Part shown: in pieces, positions 45,556 to 55,360 of the stretch
Layout of the letters: the number at the start of each line of letters is the position of its first letter
How positions within the stretch are numbered: position 1 is the first letter of the stretch
NCBI RefSeq assembly: GCF_003722075.1
Contig: NZ_RDSK01000012.1
Coordinates: 185,370 to 249,369 of the forward strand
Length of the DNA: 64,000 nucleotides
Source of the DNA: Methanohalophilus sp. RSK
GTDB lineage: Archaea > Halobacteriota > Methanosarcinia > Methanosarcinales > Methanosarcinaceae
Direction of reading: 5' to 3'
The notes under the pieces: model-generated
The model's input: only the letters and a program-made list of their open reading frames with translations
Databases searched by the model: none
Told to the model about the DNA's origin: nothing
Translations under genes and position numbers: made by a program

Positions 45556-46338
45556 TCAGATCCTTATTTCTGCAAGGTCAGCTATGGGAGGTAGCATTCG
45601 TTTGTGCATATTGGAATCGACACGCTGGAGAAGTTGGTCCAGCTCGGATTCTGAGACACCACATTCTAAAGCCACTGCACCGGCCTCCCCTCCTGCAAGC
45701 ATTTTTATCAGGATGCTGTCGATTGTAGCATAGGAATGCCCCAATTCCTTTTCATCTGTCTGGCCTTCCCAGAGAGCAGCTGACGGGAATTTGTCAACGA
45801 TTCCGCCGGGAACACCTGCCATTTTTGCCATTTGGAACACTTCAGTTTTATAGAGGTCCCCGATTGGTTCTAGGTCCACCCCGCCGTCGCCGTACTTGGT
45901 ATAGTAACCTAGCAAGATTTCGGTCTTGTTGCCGGTACCTGCCACAAGCATGCTGCCAAGATTGGCATAATAGTAAAGAATGGACATCCTGATCCTGGCT
46001 TTCAAATTGCCGTTGACGTATTTGTTAGCGGGATCCGATCCTGGCATATTTGCAAGATATGTTTGAATTATTCCCCCGATGTCAATGGTCCTGAATTCAA
46101 TCCCAAGCCCATGGGCCACCTCGGTTGCATCCAGTACATCTTCCGGTGGTGTGACATTCAGTTCAGGCAGATGCAAGCCCAATACATTCTCAGCACCAAG
46201 TGCTTCCACTGCCAGATGCGCCACAAGTGCAGAATCCACCCCACCGCTGATACCTACAACAGAACCGCTTACACCGGCATCCTCACATTTCTTGCGAATG
46301 AAATCTACTATTCTTTCCTTTGCTTGCAGAATGTCCAT
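45556..46338 (-). CDS. nadE: NAD+ synthetase (ammonia-dependent)
   Basis: The 260-residue protein has the PP-loop GISGGVDSALVAHLA, GTGNKTEILLGYYTKYGDGG (family motif) and LYKTEVFQMAKMAGVP. It lacks a glutaminase domain, so it uses free ammonia. Converges on tiaS with a 2-bp gap. Confidence 0.95.
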   Translation of the reverse strand: MDILQAKERIVDFIRKKCEDAGVSGSVVGISGGVDSALVAHLAVEALGAENVLGLHLPELNVTPPEDVLDATEVAHGLGIEFRTIDIGGIIQTYLANMPGSDPANKYVNGNLKARIRMSILYYYANLGSMLVAGTGNKTEILLGYYTKYGDGGVDLEPIGDLYKTEVFQMAKMAGVPGGIVDKFPSAALWEGQTDEKELGHSYATIDSILIKMLAGGEAGAVALECGVSESELDQLLQRVDSNMHKRMLPPIADLAEIRI

Positions 46339-46457
46339 TTATATTCACCTGAGGTGGCATTATTTGGACGGATTGTATTAATACATTTACTCGGCGAGGA
46401 ATGAGGTTTAAATAAAATAAAAGATATATTTTGAATGAATATATAAAGGAGCATCTA

Positions 46458-47825
46458 ATGCAACAAGTCACCACCCACATCCCGGGCCTCGACAGCATAC
46501 TAAAAGGGGGCTGGAATTGTCCTTCTGCCATCCTTATAGCCGGTGTTGCAGGCAGCGGGAAGACCACATTTGCATTACAGACATTATGTGAAAGCGCAAG
46601 AGAAGGGAAAGTTTGCCTGTATGTTACCTCGGTTAACGAACCTGCCACAGTCGTGAACAACTTTGTTTCAAGGCTGAGCCATTATGACGTATCCCGGATA
46701 TCCAGAGGAAACATACACCAGATATCCATTGATATCAAAACCCTTGATCGGGGAATATATTCCTTCATGTGGAATCTCGAGGATTCCATTGAAAAAATCA
46801 AACCTGAAATCATCGTTATTGACCCAATTACAATCATAGGATGCAGTTTCGATAAGAACACCAGAAGAAGATTCTACTATGAATTTTTCAAAAGGATGAA
46901 GAAATGGAATTCAATGGTACTTGTTACCGGAGAAATGTCAGAAAAGGAAATTGAAGAAAGTACCCTGGGATATGTAACAGACGGAATAATACATCTTACA
47001 AATAAGGAAGAAAGACAGCAGAGAAATCGCTACCTTGAAGTGCTAAAACTACGGGGACAGGAATACATCCCGGGCAAACACAGTTTATCTATAAACAATG
47101 AGGGAACAACAGTACTTCCCTGGCAGGACATGACTGCCAGCCGTGAGGAAAGTAAACTTCTTGAAACCGGCCTATGCGGGCTGGATTATATGCTCTGCGG
47201 GGGTATGAGAGAAGGTTCTGCAAATTATATCGGGGGGCCCACCGGCACAGGTAAAACCCTGATGGGTATCCGATACGTAATTAAGGGAGCTGAGCAGGAT
47301 GAAGATGGCATCATCGTTTCATTTGATGAAACAAAAAATGATATCCTGAATCGTGCTGAGTCCGCAGGAATGGAACTTGAAAAACATATTCATACAGGAA
47401 ATATCGAAATATTACAACTCTCCACAAATGATTTTGCGAGGCATTTCCACGAAATTCAGCAGACAGTAGAGGAGGTCAATGCGAAAAGGATTTTTGTTGA
47501 TGATGTGGAAAAACATATGAAAACTATGAAAGGAGCCAACTTTATCCAGCATCTTGTGGCAAAATACAAAAATGCAAATATCACACTCCTGATGACAGGA
47601 ACCATATCATCCGGACTTCCGATAATTGGTGAAGCAGGCAAGAATTTGCATGCTGACAGCACCATAGCAACCTGTTACGTAGCGGACAAATTACATTTGA
47701 AAAAAGGCCTCATCGTCCTCAAGAACTTCAATTCTAAACATAAGAAAGAAATTCATGAGATTAATATTGGCGAAGATGGGCTGGAAATTAAAGGAATATT
47801 GCCCCTTACCGATATAATATCCTGA
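46458..47825 (+). CDS. KaiC-like ATPase with two RecA domains
   Basis: The 455-residue protein has two KaiC-type domains: IPGLDSILKGG with Walker A GVAGSGKTTFA, then LCGLDYMLCGG with Walker A GGPTGTGKTLMG. Walker B-type strands EIIVIDPI and KRIFVDDV follow each. The frame begins at 46431 with TTG, but GGAGCATCTA before ATG 46458 fixes the start. Such proteins act in archaeal signalling or motility; there is no KaiA/KaiB nearby. Confidence 0.85.
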   Translation: MQQVTTHIPGLDSILKGGWNCPSAILIAGVAGSGKTTFALQTLCESAREGKVCLYVTSVNEPATVVNNFVSRLSHYDVSRISRGNIHQISIDIKTLDRGIYSFMWNLEDSIEKIKPEIIVIDPITIIGCSFDKNTRRRFYYEFFKRMKKWNSMVLVTGEMSEKEIEESTLGYVTDGIIHLTNKEERQQRNRYLEVLKLRGQEYIPGKHSLSINNEGTTVLPWQDMTASREESKLLETGLCGLDYMLCGGMREGSANYIGGPTGTGKTLMGIRYVIKGAEQDEDGIIVSFDETKNDILNRAESAGMELEKHIHTGNIEILQLSTNDFARHFHEIQQTVEEVNAKRIFVDDVEKHMKTMKGANFIQHLVAKYKNANITLLMTGTISSGLPIIGEAGKNLHADSTIATCYVADKLHLKKGLIVLKNFNSKHKKEIHEINIGEDGLEIKGILPLTDIIS

Positions 47826-47869
47826 AGAGGCGGGCTTAATTTTAATAATTCTTAAACATATCTAGCCTC

Positions 47870-48346
47870 ATGAAAATTTACATAGCAGACACCGGCGTTT
47901 TCATCAATCGTAAGGGCAGGGACCGCCAGCTTGTTACAGTACCCGCAGTAATCGATGAAACGAAGGCAAAATATACAAGCATGGAAATGTTGATCGCCCT
48001 TGAAACCGGGGCAAAGGTTGAACAACCAGATCCTGCCTTTAGGAAAAAAATCGTGGACAAGGCAGAAGGTACCGGCGATCTTGAAGAACTTTCCGGGACT
48101 GACATCGATGTGCTGGCAAAAGCCCTGGAATATGGGAAAAATGGCGTCCTCATGACGGATGATTATGCTGTCCAGAATGTGGCAAGCATGATTGGTATAA
48201 AAGTAGAACCCATATCCCAATCCAGAATAAAGGACAAAATAATCTGGGGGAAAAAATGCACCGGCTGTATGAAAAGATTTGACAGGGGCGAAGAATGTCC
48301 CATCTGTGGATCCCCCCTCAAGAAAACACGTAAAAGAAAGATATAA
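47870..48346 (+). CDS. rRNA maturation endonuclease Nob1
   Basis: The 158-residue protein has a PIN domain (YIADTGVFIN with catalytic Asp; SGTDIDVLAKALEYG; LMTDDYAVQNVA) and a C-terminal zinc ribbon CTGCMKRFD...CPICGSPL. This is the archaeal Nob1 layout for cleaving the 3' end of 16S rRNA. It follows the KaiC-like gene by 44 bp. Confidence 0.92.
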   Translation: MKIYIADTGVFINRKGRDRQLVTVPAVIDETKAKYTSMEMLIALETGAKVEQPDPAFRKKIVDKAEGTGDLEELSGTDIDVLAKALEYGKNGVLMTDDYAVQNVASMIGIKVEPISQSRIKDKIIWGKKCTGCMKRFDRGEECPICGSPLKKTRKRKI

Positions 48347-48401
48347 TATTATAAAGGATGTATAGGAAAACAAATAGCATAAAAAAGCACGTGGGGATAA
48401 A

Positions 48402-49013
48402 ATGAAGAATATAGAAGAACTTATACAAAAAGCAGTCGAACTGCAAGCCAATGGTCTTGTTACCGGCCAGATCGCAAATGAACTTAATGTTTCCAGGGAT
48501 ACTGTCACATGGCTTCTCATGCGGGGTAAAAGAGGTGCTGAAGCCCCTGCGCCAAAGGACATTTCTGTCAACTGGAGTGCCATAGGAAAAAGCTCCTTCC
48601 GCCTGCGTTATATTTCACAGGCCCTGTGTGACATGGTGCTCGAATCCCTTGACGAAAATGACCAGATGGTAGACATGGTAGTGGGAATCGGATTAAGCGG
48701 AGTACCCATGGCCACCATGATTGCCGAGGAACTGGGTGTAGAATTTTCCATATTCCACGGTTATGACAGCCAGAAAGAGAGGGATCAGAACACAGGAATT
48801 TTCAGCAGAAATTTCGGGCATGTCGAAGGAAAGAACTGCATTATTGTAGACGATGTAGTCTCATCTGGCTCAACGATTACCGATGTGATTGAACAAATAA
48901 AGAAAGGCGGATCCAACCCGGTGGCAATTGCAGTCATAATTGACAAGAAAAATTCGGAAACAATCAGCGGAGTCCCTGTGAACTCACTTATCAAACTGGC
49001 AAGGGTGGATTAA
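48402..49013 (+). CDS. gfcR: PyrE-like phosphoribosyltransferase regulator (GfcR type)
   Basis: The 203-residue protein has an N-terminal helix-turn-helix ([19 protein letters not shown]) and a type I PRTase domain with the PRPP loop [18 protein letters not shown]. In haloarchaea GfcR controls sugar metabolism genes; the biochemical role in methanogens is unclear. Often annotated as orotate phosphoribosyltransferase-like. It is 5 bp from nob1's operon end and converges on the DHH gene. Confidence 0.85.
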   Translation: MKNIEELIQKAVELQANGLVTGQIANELNVSRDTVTWLLMRGKRGAEAPAPKDISVNWSAIGKSSFRLRYISQALCDMVLESLDENDQMVDMVVGIGLSGVPMATMIAEELGVEFSIFHGYDSQKERDQNTGIFSRNFGHVEGKNCIIVDDVVSSGSTITDVIEQIKKGGSNPVAIAVIIDKKNSETISGVPVNSLIKLARVD

Positions 49014-49021
49014 AGGAGATA

Positions 49022-51154
49022 TTAGATTTCCGTATCCACTTCATACTGGCCTATTTTTTCCACGAGTTTGGATAGGACTGTTTTACGCATTCCTTCCACA
49101 AATTTGATACTTCCAACTACAAGGTGCCCTCCACCATTCACCCCTCCACCGACAATTTCCTCATGGAGGTTTCTGACAATTTCAGGGATATTCATCTTAA
49201 CCCCGCGGGACCGTATGACTGCAAAGTCGGGCCCATAGCCAATCGTAACGATGGGTTTACCTTCATTTTTCCTGCAAATCCTGTCATGAACTTCCCCGGA
49301 GGTCTTGCCAGGAGCCGGGAATGTGAATTTGTGAGCATAGTTCTCCACATCAAGCACATTCATGATAGCACCGTTGGGCAGTTGCTGTGATTTGACATTG
49401 GGCATACATGCCTCAAGTTGCTCATCCATCATAGCTCTTGCCTGTTCACACAGCAGGTCTACAAGTTGTTTATGCCTGGCGGAGTCACCAAAATTGAGAA
49501 GATCGTTTACAATTCCCCTTCCACTGTTGAATTTCAACCAGTAGGCTTCAAAATCAAGGGCCAGGGCAATGTCCTGCAAATTTTCCAGGGAATACCTGGA
49601 AGATACGAGACCAATATACTGATAGGCCTCATCGGCCTCTGAACGATCCCCCACAGCAGCGATTGCAGGGAGATGTTTTATCTGTTCAGTGACTTCAGGA
49701 TTGATCATCCGTGCAACCTCAGTGGAAAGCATACCTGCAGTCTGGCCGAAATCCCCACCCACATGAGCAGGGTTTACATGAGCCAGCAGGAAATCATCAA
49801 CTATCTTATCCGGATGATGATGATCCACAACCACCATATCAATACCATATATCAATGCCTGTCTCATCGCGGGTACGTCTTCCTCCGTGGAACCGTTATC
49901 CACCATCACAACAAGCGGCAGTTTCTGGTCATGCCTTTCCGCATCTTCAAGAGCAAAGGAAATATCCTTTGTCACATCCATGATCTCGTAGAAGGGAGCC
50001 TTTGAAGGAGCGCGTTTGTAGAAATAGTATTCTCCATCCTGGCCGTTGACTTCACGTATAAGGGGCAGAATTGCCTTTTCAATGGCCACTCCTGCAGTCA
50101 TGCCATCAGCATCCGCATGGTGGCGCAACAAAATCGGACGGGACCTGAGGATTGCTTTTTTGATAATTCGGGCAACATCTTTCATTGCAGGACGCAGGTC
50201 TTCCAGAAACTTGCTTTTGACAAGGAATTCTATATCAGAAGGTTCCGCCCTCTGGTCAAGTATACGATCTATACGTTCCCTGACGGTCTGCTCTCTTTCA
50301 TCTTTGAGCTGCTTCATGCTTTTGACTTCAAGCTGCAGATCTTCCCCCCTGAGGTTGACCTCCCCTGTAAGAGAGACCACCATATCCGAATCAATGTCCG
50401 GGTATGCCCGCTCCCCTGCACTTTCAAAGGCTGCACAGGGAATTACCCCGCCTTCATCGGAAATTACAAAAATGGTGGGACCCCCGGTTTGTTTGACCTG
50501 GAGCACCTCTCCTTCAATACGCACAAGCTTACCCACATAATCCTTCAATTCAGACGAGATACGCACCGGCATTTCCTTTTCAACTTCTACGACCTTATGT
50601 TCACCGACACTTCGTGGTAGCAGGTCCATTTTCCCGTCGGAACGGATTTCATTTATCTCTACGATCAGCCGTTCCCCGGGTTCAAGTTTGGCCTTTATGT
50701 TGCTTGAATGGATCAACCCGCGCAGATTAGAATTCAGGTTCACAAAGGCCCCGAATGACGCCAGGTTGTTTACCACGGCGTGGTAATATTTACCTACAGA
50801 AAGCTCGTTCATGTCACAGGAGTCGTCCAGCAGATGGACCACCTTTACCTCATTACATGATTTGCATATCTCACGTCCGTCTATCAGGTGGTCGATGGAT
50901 TTGCCGCATAGGTCACAGCTATAAAGATATCCTTCTCCTCCACAGGAAGGACATGGGTCTTTTATTTCAACTTCCCCACTGCCCCCGCATTTTTCACATA
51001 CGGAACTTCCTTTAAGGAAGCTGTTTACGTCTTTTTCTGAAAGTTCCAGAAGATTCATTGATTTGGGTTTCCCCGAGCCCTTACATTCAGAACATTTCTG
51101 TATCGAGGATTCACGGACACCGGTTGCGCCACATTCACTGCATTTTTCTTTCAT
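49022..51154 (-). CDS. DHH-family phosphoesterase (archaeal RecJ-like) with zinc-finger and S1/OB domains
   Basis: The 710-residue protein is modular. Residues about 1-95 hold DnaJ-like CxxCxGxG repeats (CSECKGSGKP, CEKCGGSGEV, CPSCGGEGYL, CDLCG). An S1 domain follows (NNLASFGAFVNLNSNLRGLI), then an OB domain (about 215-285), and the DHH domain with LLRHHADADGMTAG and VVMVDNGS, VVVDHHHPDK. A DHHA1-type GGGVNGGGHLVVG ends it. Archaeal RecJ/GAN relatives process DNA or RNA 5' ends. Confidence 0.85.
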   Translation of the reverse strand: MKEKCSECGATGVRESSIQKCSECKGSGKPKSMNLLELSEKDVNSFLKGSSVCEKCGGSGEVEIKDPCPSCGGEGYLYSCDLCGKSIDHLIDGREICKSCNEVKVVHLLDDSCDMNELSVGKYYHAVVNNLASFGAFVNLNSNLRGLIHSSNIKAKLEPGERLIVEINEIRSDGKMDLLPRSVGEHKVVEVEKEMPVRISSELKDYVGKLVRIEGEVLQVKQTGGPTIFVISDEGGVIPCAAFESAGERAYPDIDSDMVVSLTGEVNLRGEDLQLEVKSMKQLKDEREQTVRERIDRILDQRAEPSDIEFLVKSKFLEDLRPAMKDVARIIKKAILRSRPILLRHHADADGMTAGVAIEKAILPLIREVNGQDGEYYFYKRAPSKAPFYEIMDVTKDISFALEDAERHDQKLPLVVMVDNGSTEEDVPAMRQALIYGIDMVVVDHHHPDKIVDDFLLAHVNPAHVGGDFGQTAGMLSTEVARMINPEVTEQIKHLPAIAAVGDRSEADEAYQYIGLVSSRYSLENLQDIALALDFEAYWLKFNSGRGIVNDLLNFGDSARHKQLVDLLCEQARAMMDEQLEACMPNVKSQQLPNGAIMNVLDVENYAHKFTFPAPGKTSGEVHDRICRKNEGKPIVTIGYGPDFAVIRSRGVKMNIPEIVRNLHEEIVGGGVNGGGHLVVGSIKFVEGMRKTVLSKLVEKIGQYEVDTEI

Positions 51155-51297
51155 TGTATCTGTGTTGCTGATTGACCTGCTTGTTTATGTAGGTTGCTGC
51201 AAAGAATTACAGTCGTTATATATCCACTTGCCCCATTCATTTCACCAATAACTTTTAGAAGTATTGTATACAAATTGTCATAAAGGGAGAGTTTAGC

Positions 51298-52065
51298 ATG
51301 GCATTAGAAGAATATATAATTCCTGCATTAATCGTATTAGTAATAATCCTGTCCCAATCCATCAAAGTGGTAAAGGAGTATGAGCGAGTGGTCATCTTCA
51401 GGCTGGGCAGATTTAGCGGAGTGAAGGGCCCGGGCGTATTTTTCATAATTCCTATTGTCGATACTGCGGTCAAGGTAGACCTGCGTATCGTAACAATAGA
51501 TGTCCCGAAACAGGCAGTTATCACCTATGATAACGTGACAGTGGCGGTGGATGCAGTCATCTACTACAAAGTCCTCAAACCTGAATCAGCAGTTACCGAA
51601 GTTGAGGATTACAAGTATGCAACCGCAATGCTGGCACAAACAACCCTGCGTGATGTGATCGGCCAGATAGAACTTGATGAAGTACTTTCCGGAAGAGAGA
51701 AGGTTAATAAGGACATACAGGAGGTGCTGGACGCTTCCACTGACCCATGGGGAATCAAGGTCACCTCGGTTACCCTGAGGGATGTGAGTATTGATGAAAA
51801 AATGCTCAGGGCTATTGCCAAACAGGCTGAAGCCGAGCGTGAAAAGCGGTCCCGTATCATCCTTTCAGATGGGGAGTACAAGGCTGCCCAGAAAATGCTT
51901 GATGCTGCCAGGCTCTATCAGGAAGTCCCAACTACAATAAAACTGAGGGAGTTGCAGACCATAGCCGAAGTTGCCCGGGAAGGTAACATGGTTGTAGTCA
52001 CCAGCACCTCTGATAGCGGAAATATAGCGGCACTTACCGAAGCATTTACTTCAAAGAAAAAATAA
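51298..52065 (+). CDS. Slipin/stomatin (SPFH) family membrane protein
   Basis: The 255-residue protein has an N-terminal membrane helix (about 5-20), the SPFH domain starting KEYERVVIFRLGRF and ending EREKRSRIILSDGEYKAA, and a short coiled tail. In archaea slipin and NfeD act together in membrane-protein quality control; nfeD follows 9 bp downstream. Confidence 0.9.
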   Translation: MALEEYIIPALIVLVIILSQSIKVVKEYERVVIFRLGRFSGVKGPGVFFIIPIVDTAVKVDLRIVTIDVPKQAVITYDNVTVAVDAVIYYKVLKPESAVTEVEDYKYATAMLAQTTLRDVIGQIELDEVLSGREKVNKDIQEVLDASTDPWGIKVTSVTLRDVSIDEKMLRAIAKQAEAEREKRSRIILSDGEYKAAQKMLDAARLYQEVPTTIKLRELQTIAEVAREGNMVVVTSTSDSGNIAALTEAFTSKKK

Positions 52066-52074
52066 GGTGGACCC

Positions 52075-53376
52075 ATGAGGGTAAAGGGCCTTTTCCTATT
52101 TCTTTTTGCATTTCTATTATTGATATCAGTCGCATCAAATGCCAGTTGTGAAAAAGTACTGGTACTGGAAATGTCAGATTCCATCACACCGGTATCCGAT
52201 GATATGGTTAACAATGCACTGGCAATTGCAGAAACCGAAGGGTATGAAGCACTGGTAATTACCCTGAATACCCCGGGTGGAGGTCTGCAGGAAACCCTCA
52301 ACATAATAGAGAGTATTGATGCCTCACCTGTGCCTGTAATCGGCTACGTATATCCAGAGGGAACAAAAGCATGGTCTGCCGGCACACTGATCCTTATCAG
52401 CACCGATATAGCTGCCATGACACCCTTCACTGTGATTGGTTCGGCCCAGCCTGTACAGGCATCCCCTGCCGGTGGCTCAGAGCCCATCAACGATTCTAAG
52501 ATAATAAATGCTATTGTTGCCCTTTCTAAGGAAAAAGCAAGCAAGCATGACAGGAATGTGACCGCTGCGGAGTTATTTATCACTGAAAATCTCAATCTAA
52601 ACGCTGAGGAAGCAAAAAACAGCAATGTTGTCGAGTATATAGCAGAAGATATCCCCGATCTGCTTGAACAGGTGGACGGAGAAACTATCAAGAACAGGCA
52701 ACTCAACACCTCGGGAGCGGATATTGTCAATTATGAGCCAGGCCCGAACCTGTACCTCATGAACATAATTTCCAATCCCATTATTTCTTCCCTGCTGCTG
52801 ATGATAGGCATTTATGCCATTGTCCTGGGAATTTCCAGCCCGGGAGCAGGTGCGGAAATTTTCGGTGCTATTCTTATAGCCCTGGGCCTGATTGGCATGG
52901 GTTTTGATGTCAATGTGGCAGCACTGTTTTTGATTGGTGTGGGGGTGGTCCTGCTGATTCTCGAATTGCAGGCGCCGGGATTTGGCATATTCGGTATTGC
53001 AGGAATCGTGTGCCTGATAGCAGGCAGTATATTCCTGGCACCTATGGATTTCCCGCGCTGGTATACGCCAGCAGACGTACAGAGGAGTATGATGTTCTAT
53101 ATTGTTATACCCACGATAATAATCGGACTATTCTTTGCCTTTGCAATATACAAAGTGGTACAGGCAAAAGGACGCAAGCCAATTATTGGTGAAGAAATGA
53201 ACGGTGAAATTGCCGAAGCGATAGATCCTATATCCGAAGGGAGCCCGGGTTATGTACGATATAGCGGAGAATACTGGAAAGCCCGCTCTGAAGACACCAT
53301 CGACCCGGAAGAAAAAGTGGAAATACTGGAAAAAGACGGACCCGTACTCATTGTACGTAAGTTTAAGGGGAAGTAA
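52075..53376 (+). CDS. NfeD-type membrane serine protease
   Basis: The 433-residue protein has a signal peptide, a ClpP-like protease domain (LNTPGGGLQETL; nucleophile in KAWSAGTLILIS; a Lys in ALSKEKASKHDRN), four membrane helices (about 230-345) and a C-terminal OB-fold NfeD domain (GYVRYSGEYWKARS). The P. horikoshii homologue cleaves the slipin partner. The stop lies directly at the stop of the convergent gene. Confidence 0.9.
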   Translation: MRVKGLFLFLFAFLLLISVASNASCEKVLVLEMSDSITPVSDDMVNNALAIAETEGYEALVITLNTPGGGLQETLNIIESIDASPVPVIGYVYPEGTKAWSAGTLILISTDIAAMTPFTVIGSAQPVQASPAGGSEPINDSKIINAIVALSKEKASKHDRNVTAAELFITENLNLNAEEAKNSNVVEYIAEDIPDLLEQVDGETIKNRQLNTSGADIVNYEPGPNLYLMNIISNPIISSLLLMIGIYAIVLGISSPGAGAEIFGAILIALGLIGMGFDVNVAALFLIGVGVVLLILELQAPGFGIFGIAGIVCLIAGSIFLAPMDFPRWYTPADVQRSMMFYIVIPTIIIGLFFAFAIYKVVQAKGRKPIIGEEMNGEIAEAIDPISEGSPGYVRYSGEYWKARSEDTIDPEEKVEILEKDGPVLIVRKFKGK

Positions 53377-54696
53377 TCACTCCTTCCCCAACATCTCCAC
53401 GATACGTCTCTTTTTAGATATCGCTTCTTCAGCCGCCCTGTCAACTGCTTTGCTCATTGCCTCGAAATCATCGGGAGTTGTATCTCCGACCATCTTCTTA
53501 ATTGGAGTGTAGGCAGATTCACGGAAGCGTGGCGTAAAGTCCCGGCGCTGGCCGTCAATCACAAGCTCGGCGCCTTGTCCTTTTTCCACATAACCAACTA
53601 TTGCAATATCGACACCGGCATTTTGAACGGTTTCAAGAATTTCCTGCTCATGTTCAGGAGGGACTATTAAGAGGAGGGAGTCCAGGGATACACCCAGATA
53701 ATCTATATTGAGACTTTCAAGCATACCTAAGACCCGGGGATTTACGAGCCCACGCATATTTTCCTCTTCAAAGACGAGCTTGACTTCTGCAGTCCTTGAA
53801 ATTTCCTTGGCATCGCCGCGTACCCCTCCGTTGGTAACATCAGTCATGGCATGTACTTTTTTATCCAGGTCTTTTTCAAGGAGTGCCTCACATGCCTGGA
53901 GGAACTTGATATTGATGGTCTCATCCACCACATCATGCATCCCGTAATAGAGAGCGGTTGTGGAAATAGTTCCGCCGCCGGCACCTTCTGTCATGAGAAT
54001 CACATCCCCGATTTCGGCCCTCTCCCTTGCAGTCATAGCGGAAGCAACACCCACCGCACCGACACCACCGGTCATTCGATCTCCGATTACCATATCCCCT
54101 CCAATACGCAGGGTACTCCCGGTCACAAGAGGGATGTCTGTAAGTTCCGATACCGCCGTGATACCTGCAACATGGTCGAAGATCTTTGCCACATCCCCGT
54201 CATCGGCCACATGGATATCCGAAAGCAGGGCAAGAGGCCTGGAACCCATTACATAAACATCCCTTAAAGAGGCCCTGGCCACATGGAAACCTGCAAGGAA
54301 AGGAAAATCACTCAATCTGGAGTGGATGCCATCGATTGTGACTATGAGATAATCCCCTCCTTCCATCTGCACAGCTCCGGAATCATCCAGCTGGGTGCTG
54401 TCTACTGCAGCTTTGGTACTGCCTATTACCTCGGCAATTTTTTCATGGGCATAGAAATCGCCTGTGCCCCTGGAACCCACTCCGAACTGACCCATTGTTA
54501 CGCCTGAAGTTATAGGAGATAGTATATCGCCCTTTACATCTATAGTTGCCCTGGCTTCTTCAACAGCTGCTTTTGCCAGTGCAATAGCATGTTGTCTGTC
54601 GGTGTCCTTTATTTCCATTATACGTTCTGCAAGTTTTTCGGCAATCCCGTCTTCTCCACGAAGCAGGGCATGCCTAGCATAGCCTTCAATATCCAT
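53377..54696 (-). CDS. AIR synthase-related protein (PurM/HypE/ThiL superfamily)
   Basis: The 439-residue protein has ATP-binding PurM motifs: DDSGAVQMEGGDYLIVTIDG, VMGSRPLALLSDIHVAD, GDRMTGGVGAVGVA and the MTDVTNGGVRGDAKEI loop. A roughly 100-residue N-terminal extension distinguishes it from HypE and ThiL; such archaeal paralogues lack an assigned substrate. HisH lies 9 bp upstream in the same direction. Confidence 0.75.
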   Translation of the reverse strand: MDIEGYARHALLRGEDGIAEKLAERIMEIKDTDRQHAIALAKAAVEEARATIDVKGDILSPITSGVTMGQFGVGSRGTGDFYAHEKIAEVIGSTKAAVDSTQLDDSGAVQMEGGDYLIVTIDGIHSRLSDFPFLAGFHVARASLRDVYVMGSRPLALLSDIHVADDGDVAKIFDHVAGITAVSELTDIPLVTGSTLRIGGDMVIGDRMTGGVGAVGVASAMTARERAEIGDVILMTEGAGGGTISTTALYYGMHDVVDETINIKFLQACEALLEKDLDKKVHAMTDVTNGGVRGDAKEISRTAEVKLVFEEENMRGLVNPRVLGMLESLNIDYLGVSLDSLLLIVPPEHEQEILETVQNAGVDIAIVGYVEKGQGAELVIDGQRRDFTPRFRESAYTPIKKMVGDTTPDDFEAMSKAVDRAAEEAISKKRRIVEMLGKE

Positions 54697-54705
54697 GATT
54701 AATCC

Positions 54706-55314
54706 TCAGCACATTTTTACAAAATTACTCAACATCCTCAACCCAACTTCACCGCTTTTCTCCGGATGGAACTGGGTTCCTAATACATTACCCCTCTCGT
54801 TAACAACAGATGCCGCAAATTCCACACCATATTCACATGAGGCAAGAGTATGACCATCATCAGTACTCACATAATAGGAATGCACAAAATAGACATAGGA
54901 ATCGTTCTCGATGCCCTCATAGATAGGATGTTGCTGTGTTATATGAAGAGAGTTCCACCCCATATGTGGAACTTTAAGTTTACTATGAGGAAAACGAACA
55001 ACGTTACCAGGAATGAACCCCAGCCCATCACGCATGCCTCCTTCTTCGGAATTTGTCATAAGCATCTGGTGACCCAGACAAATGCCAAGCAGGGGTTTGC
55101 CTGATTCGACATAATCATAAAGTATATCCAGGAAAGGCTCGATGTTGCGCATGGCATCACTGAACGCCCCTACACCGGGAAGCACGACCCCATCACTGTT
55201 CTCGATATCTTCCGGGTCTATAGAGATATTTACAGAAGCTTTGGCATGTTCCAGCCCTTTCTGGACACTCCTGAGGTTGCCAAGGCCATAATCAATGATG
55301 GTTATTTGTTTCAT
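54706..55314 (-). CDS. hisH: Imidazole glycerol phosphate synthase, glutaminase subunit HisH
   Basis: The 202-residue class I amidotransferase has DYGLGNLRSV, LPGVGAF (oxyanion), the nucleophile in GICLGHQML and the His/Glu in GTQFHPEKSGEVG. It supplies ammonia to HisF encoded at 16.9 kb. Confidence 0.95.
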   Translation of the reverse strand: MKQITIIDYGLGNLRSVQKGLEHAKASVNISIDPEDIENSDGVVLPGVGAFSDAMRNIEPFLDILYDYVESGKPLLGICLGHQMLMTNSEEGGMRDGLGFIPGNVVRFPHSKLKVPHMGWNSLHITQQHPIYEGIENDSYVYFVHSYYVSTDDGHTLASCEYGVEFAASVVNERGNVLGTQFHPEKSGEVGLRMLSNFVKMC

Positions 55315-55360
55315 GTCAGATAAAAAAAGGGTTTTGATACATCAATGTATCGAACAATGC

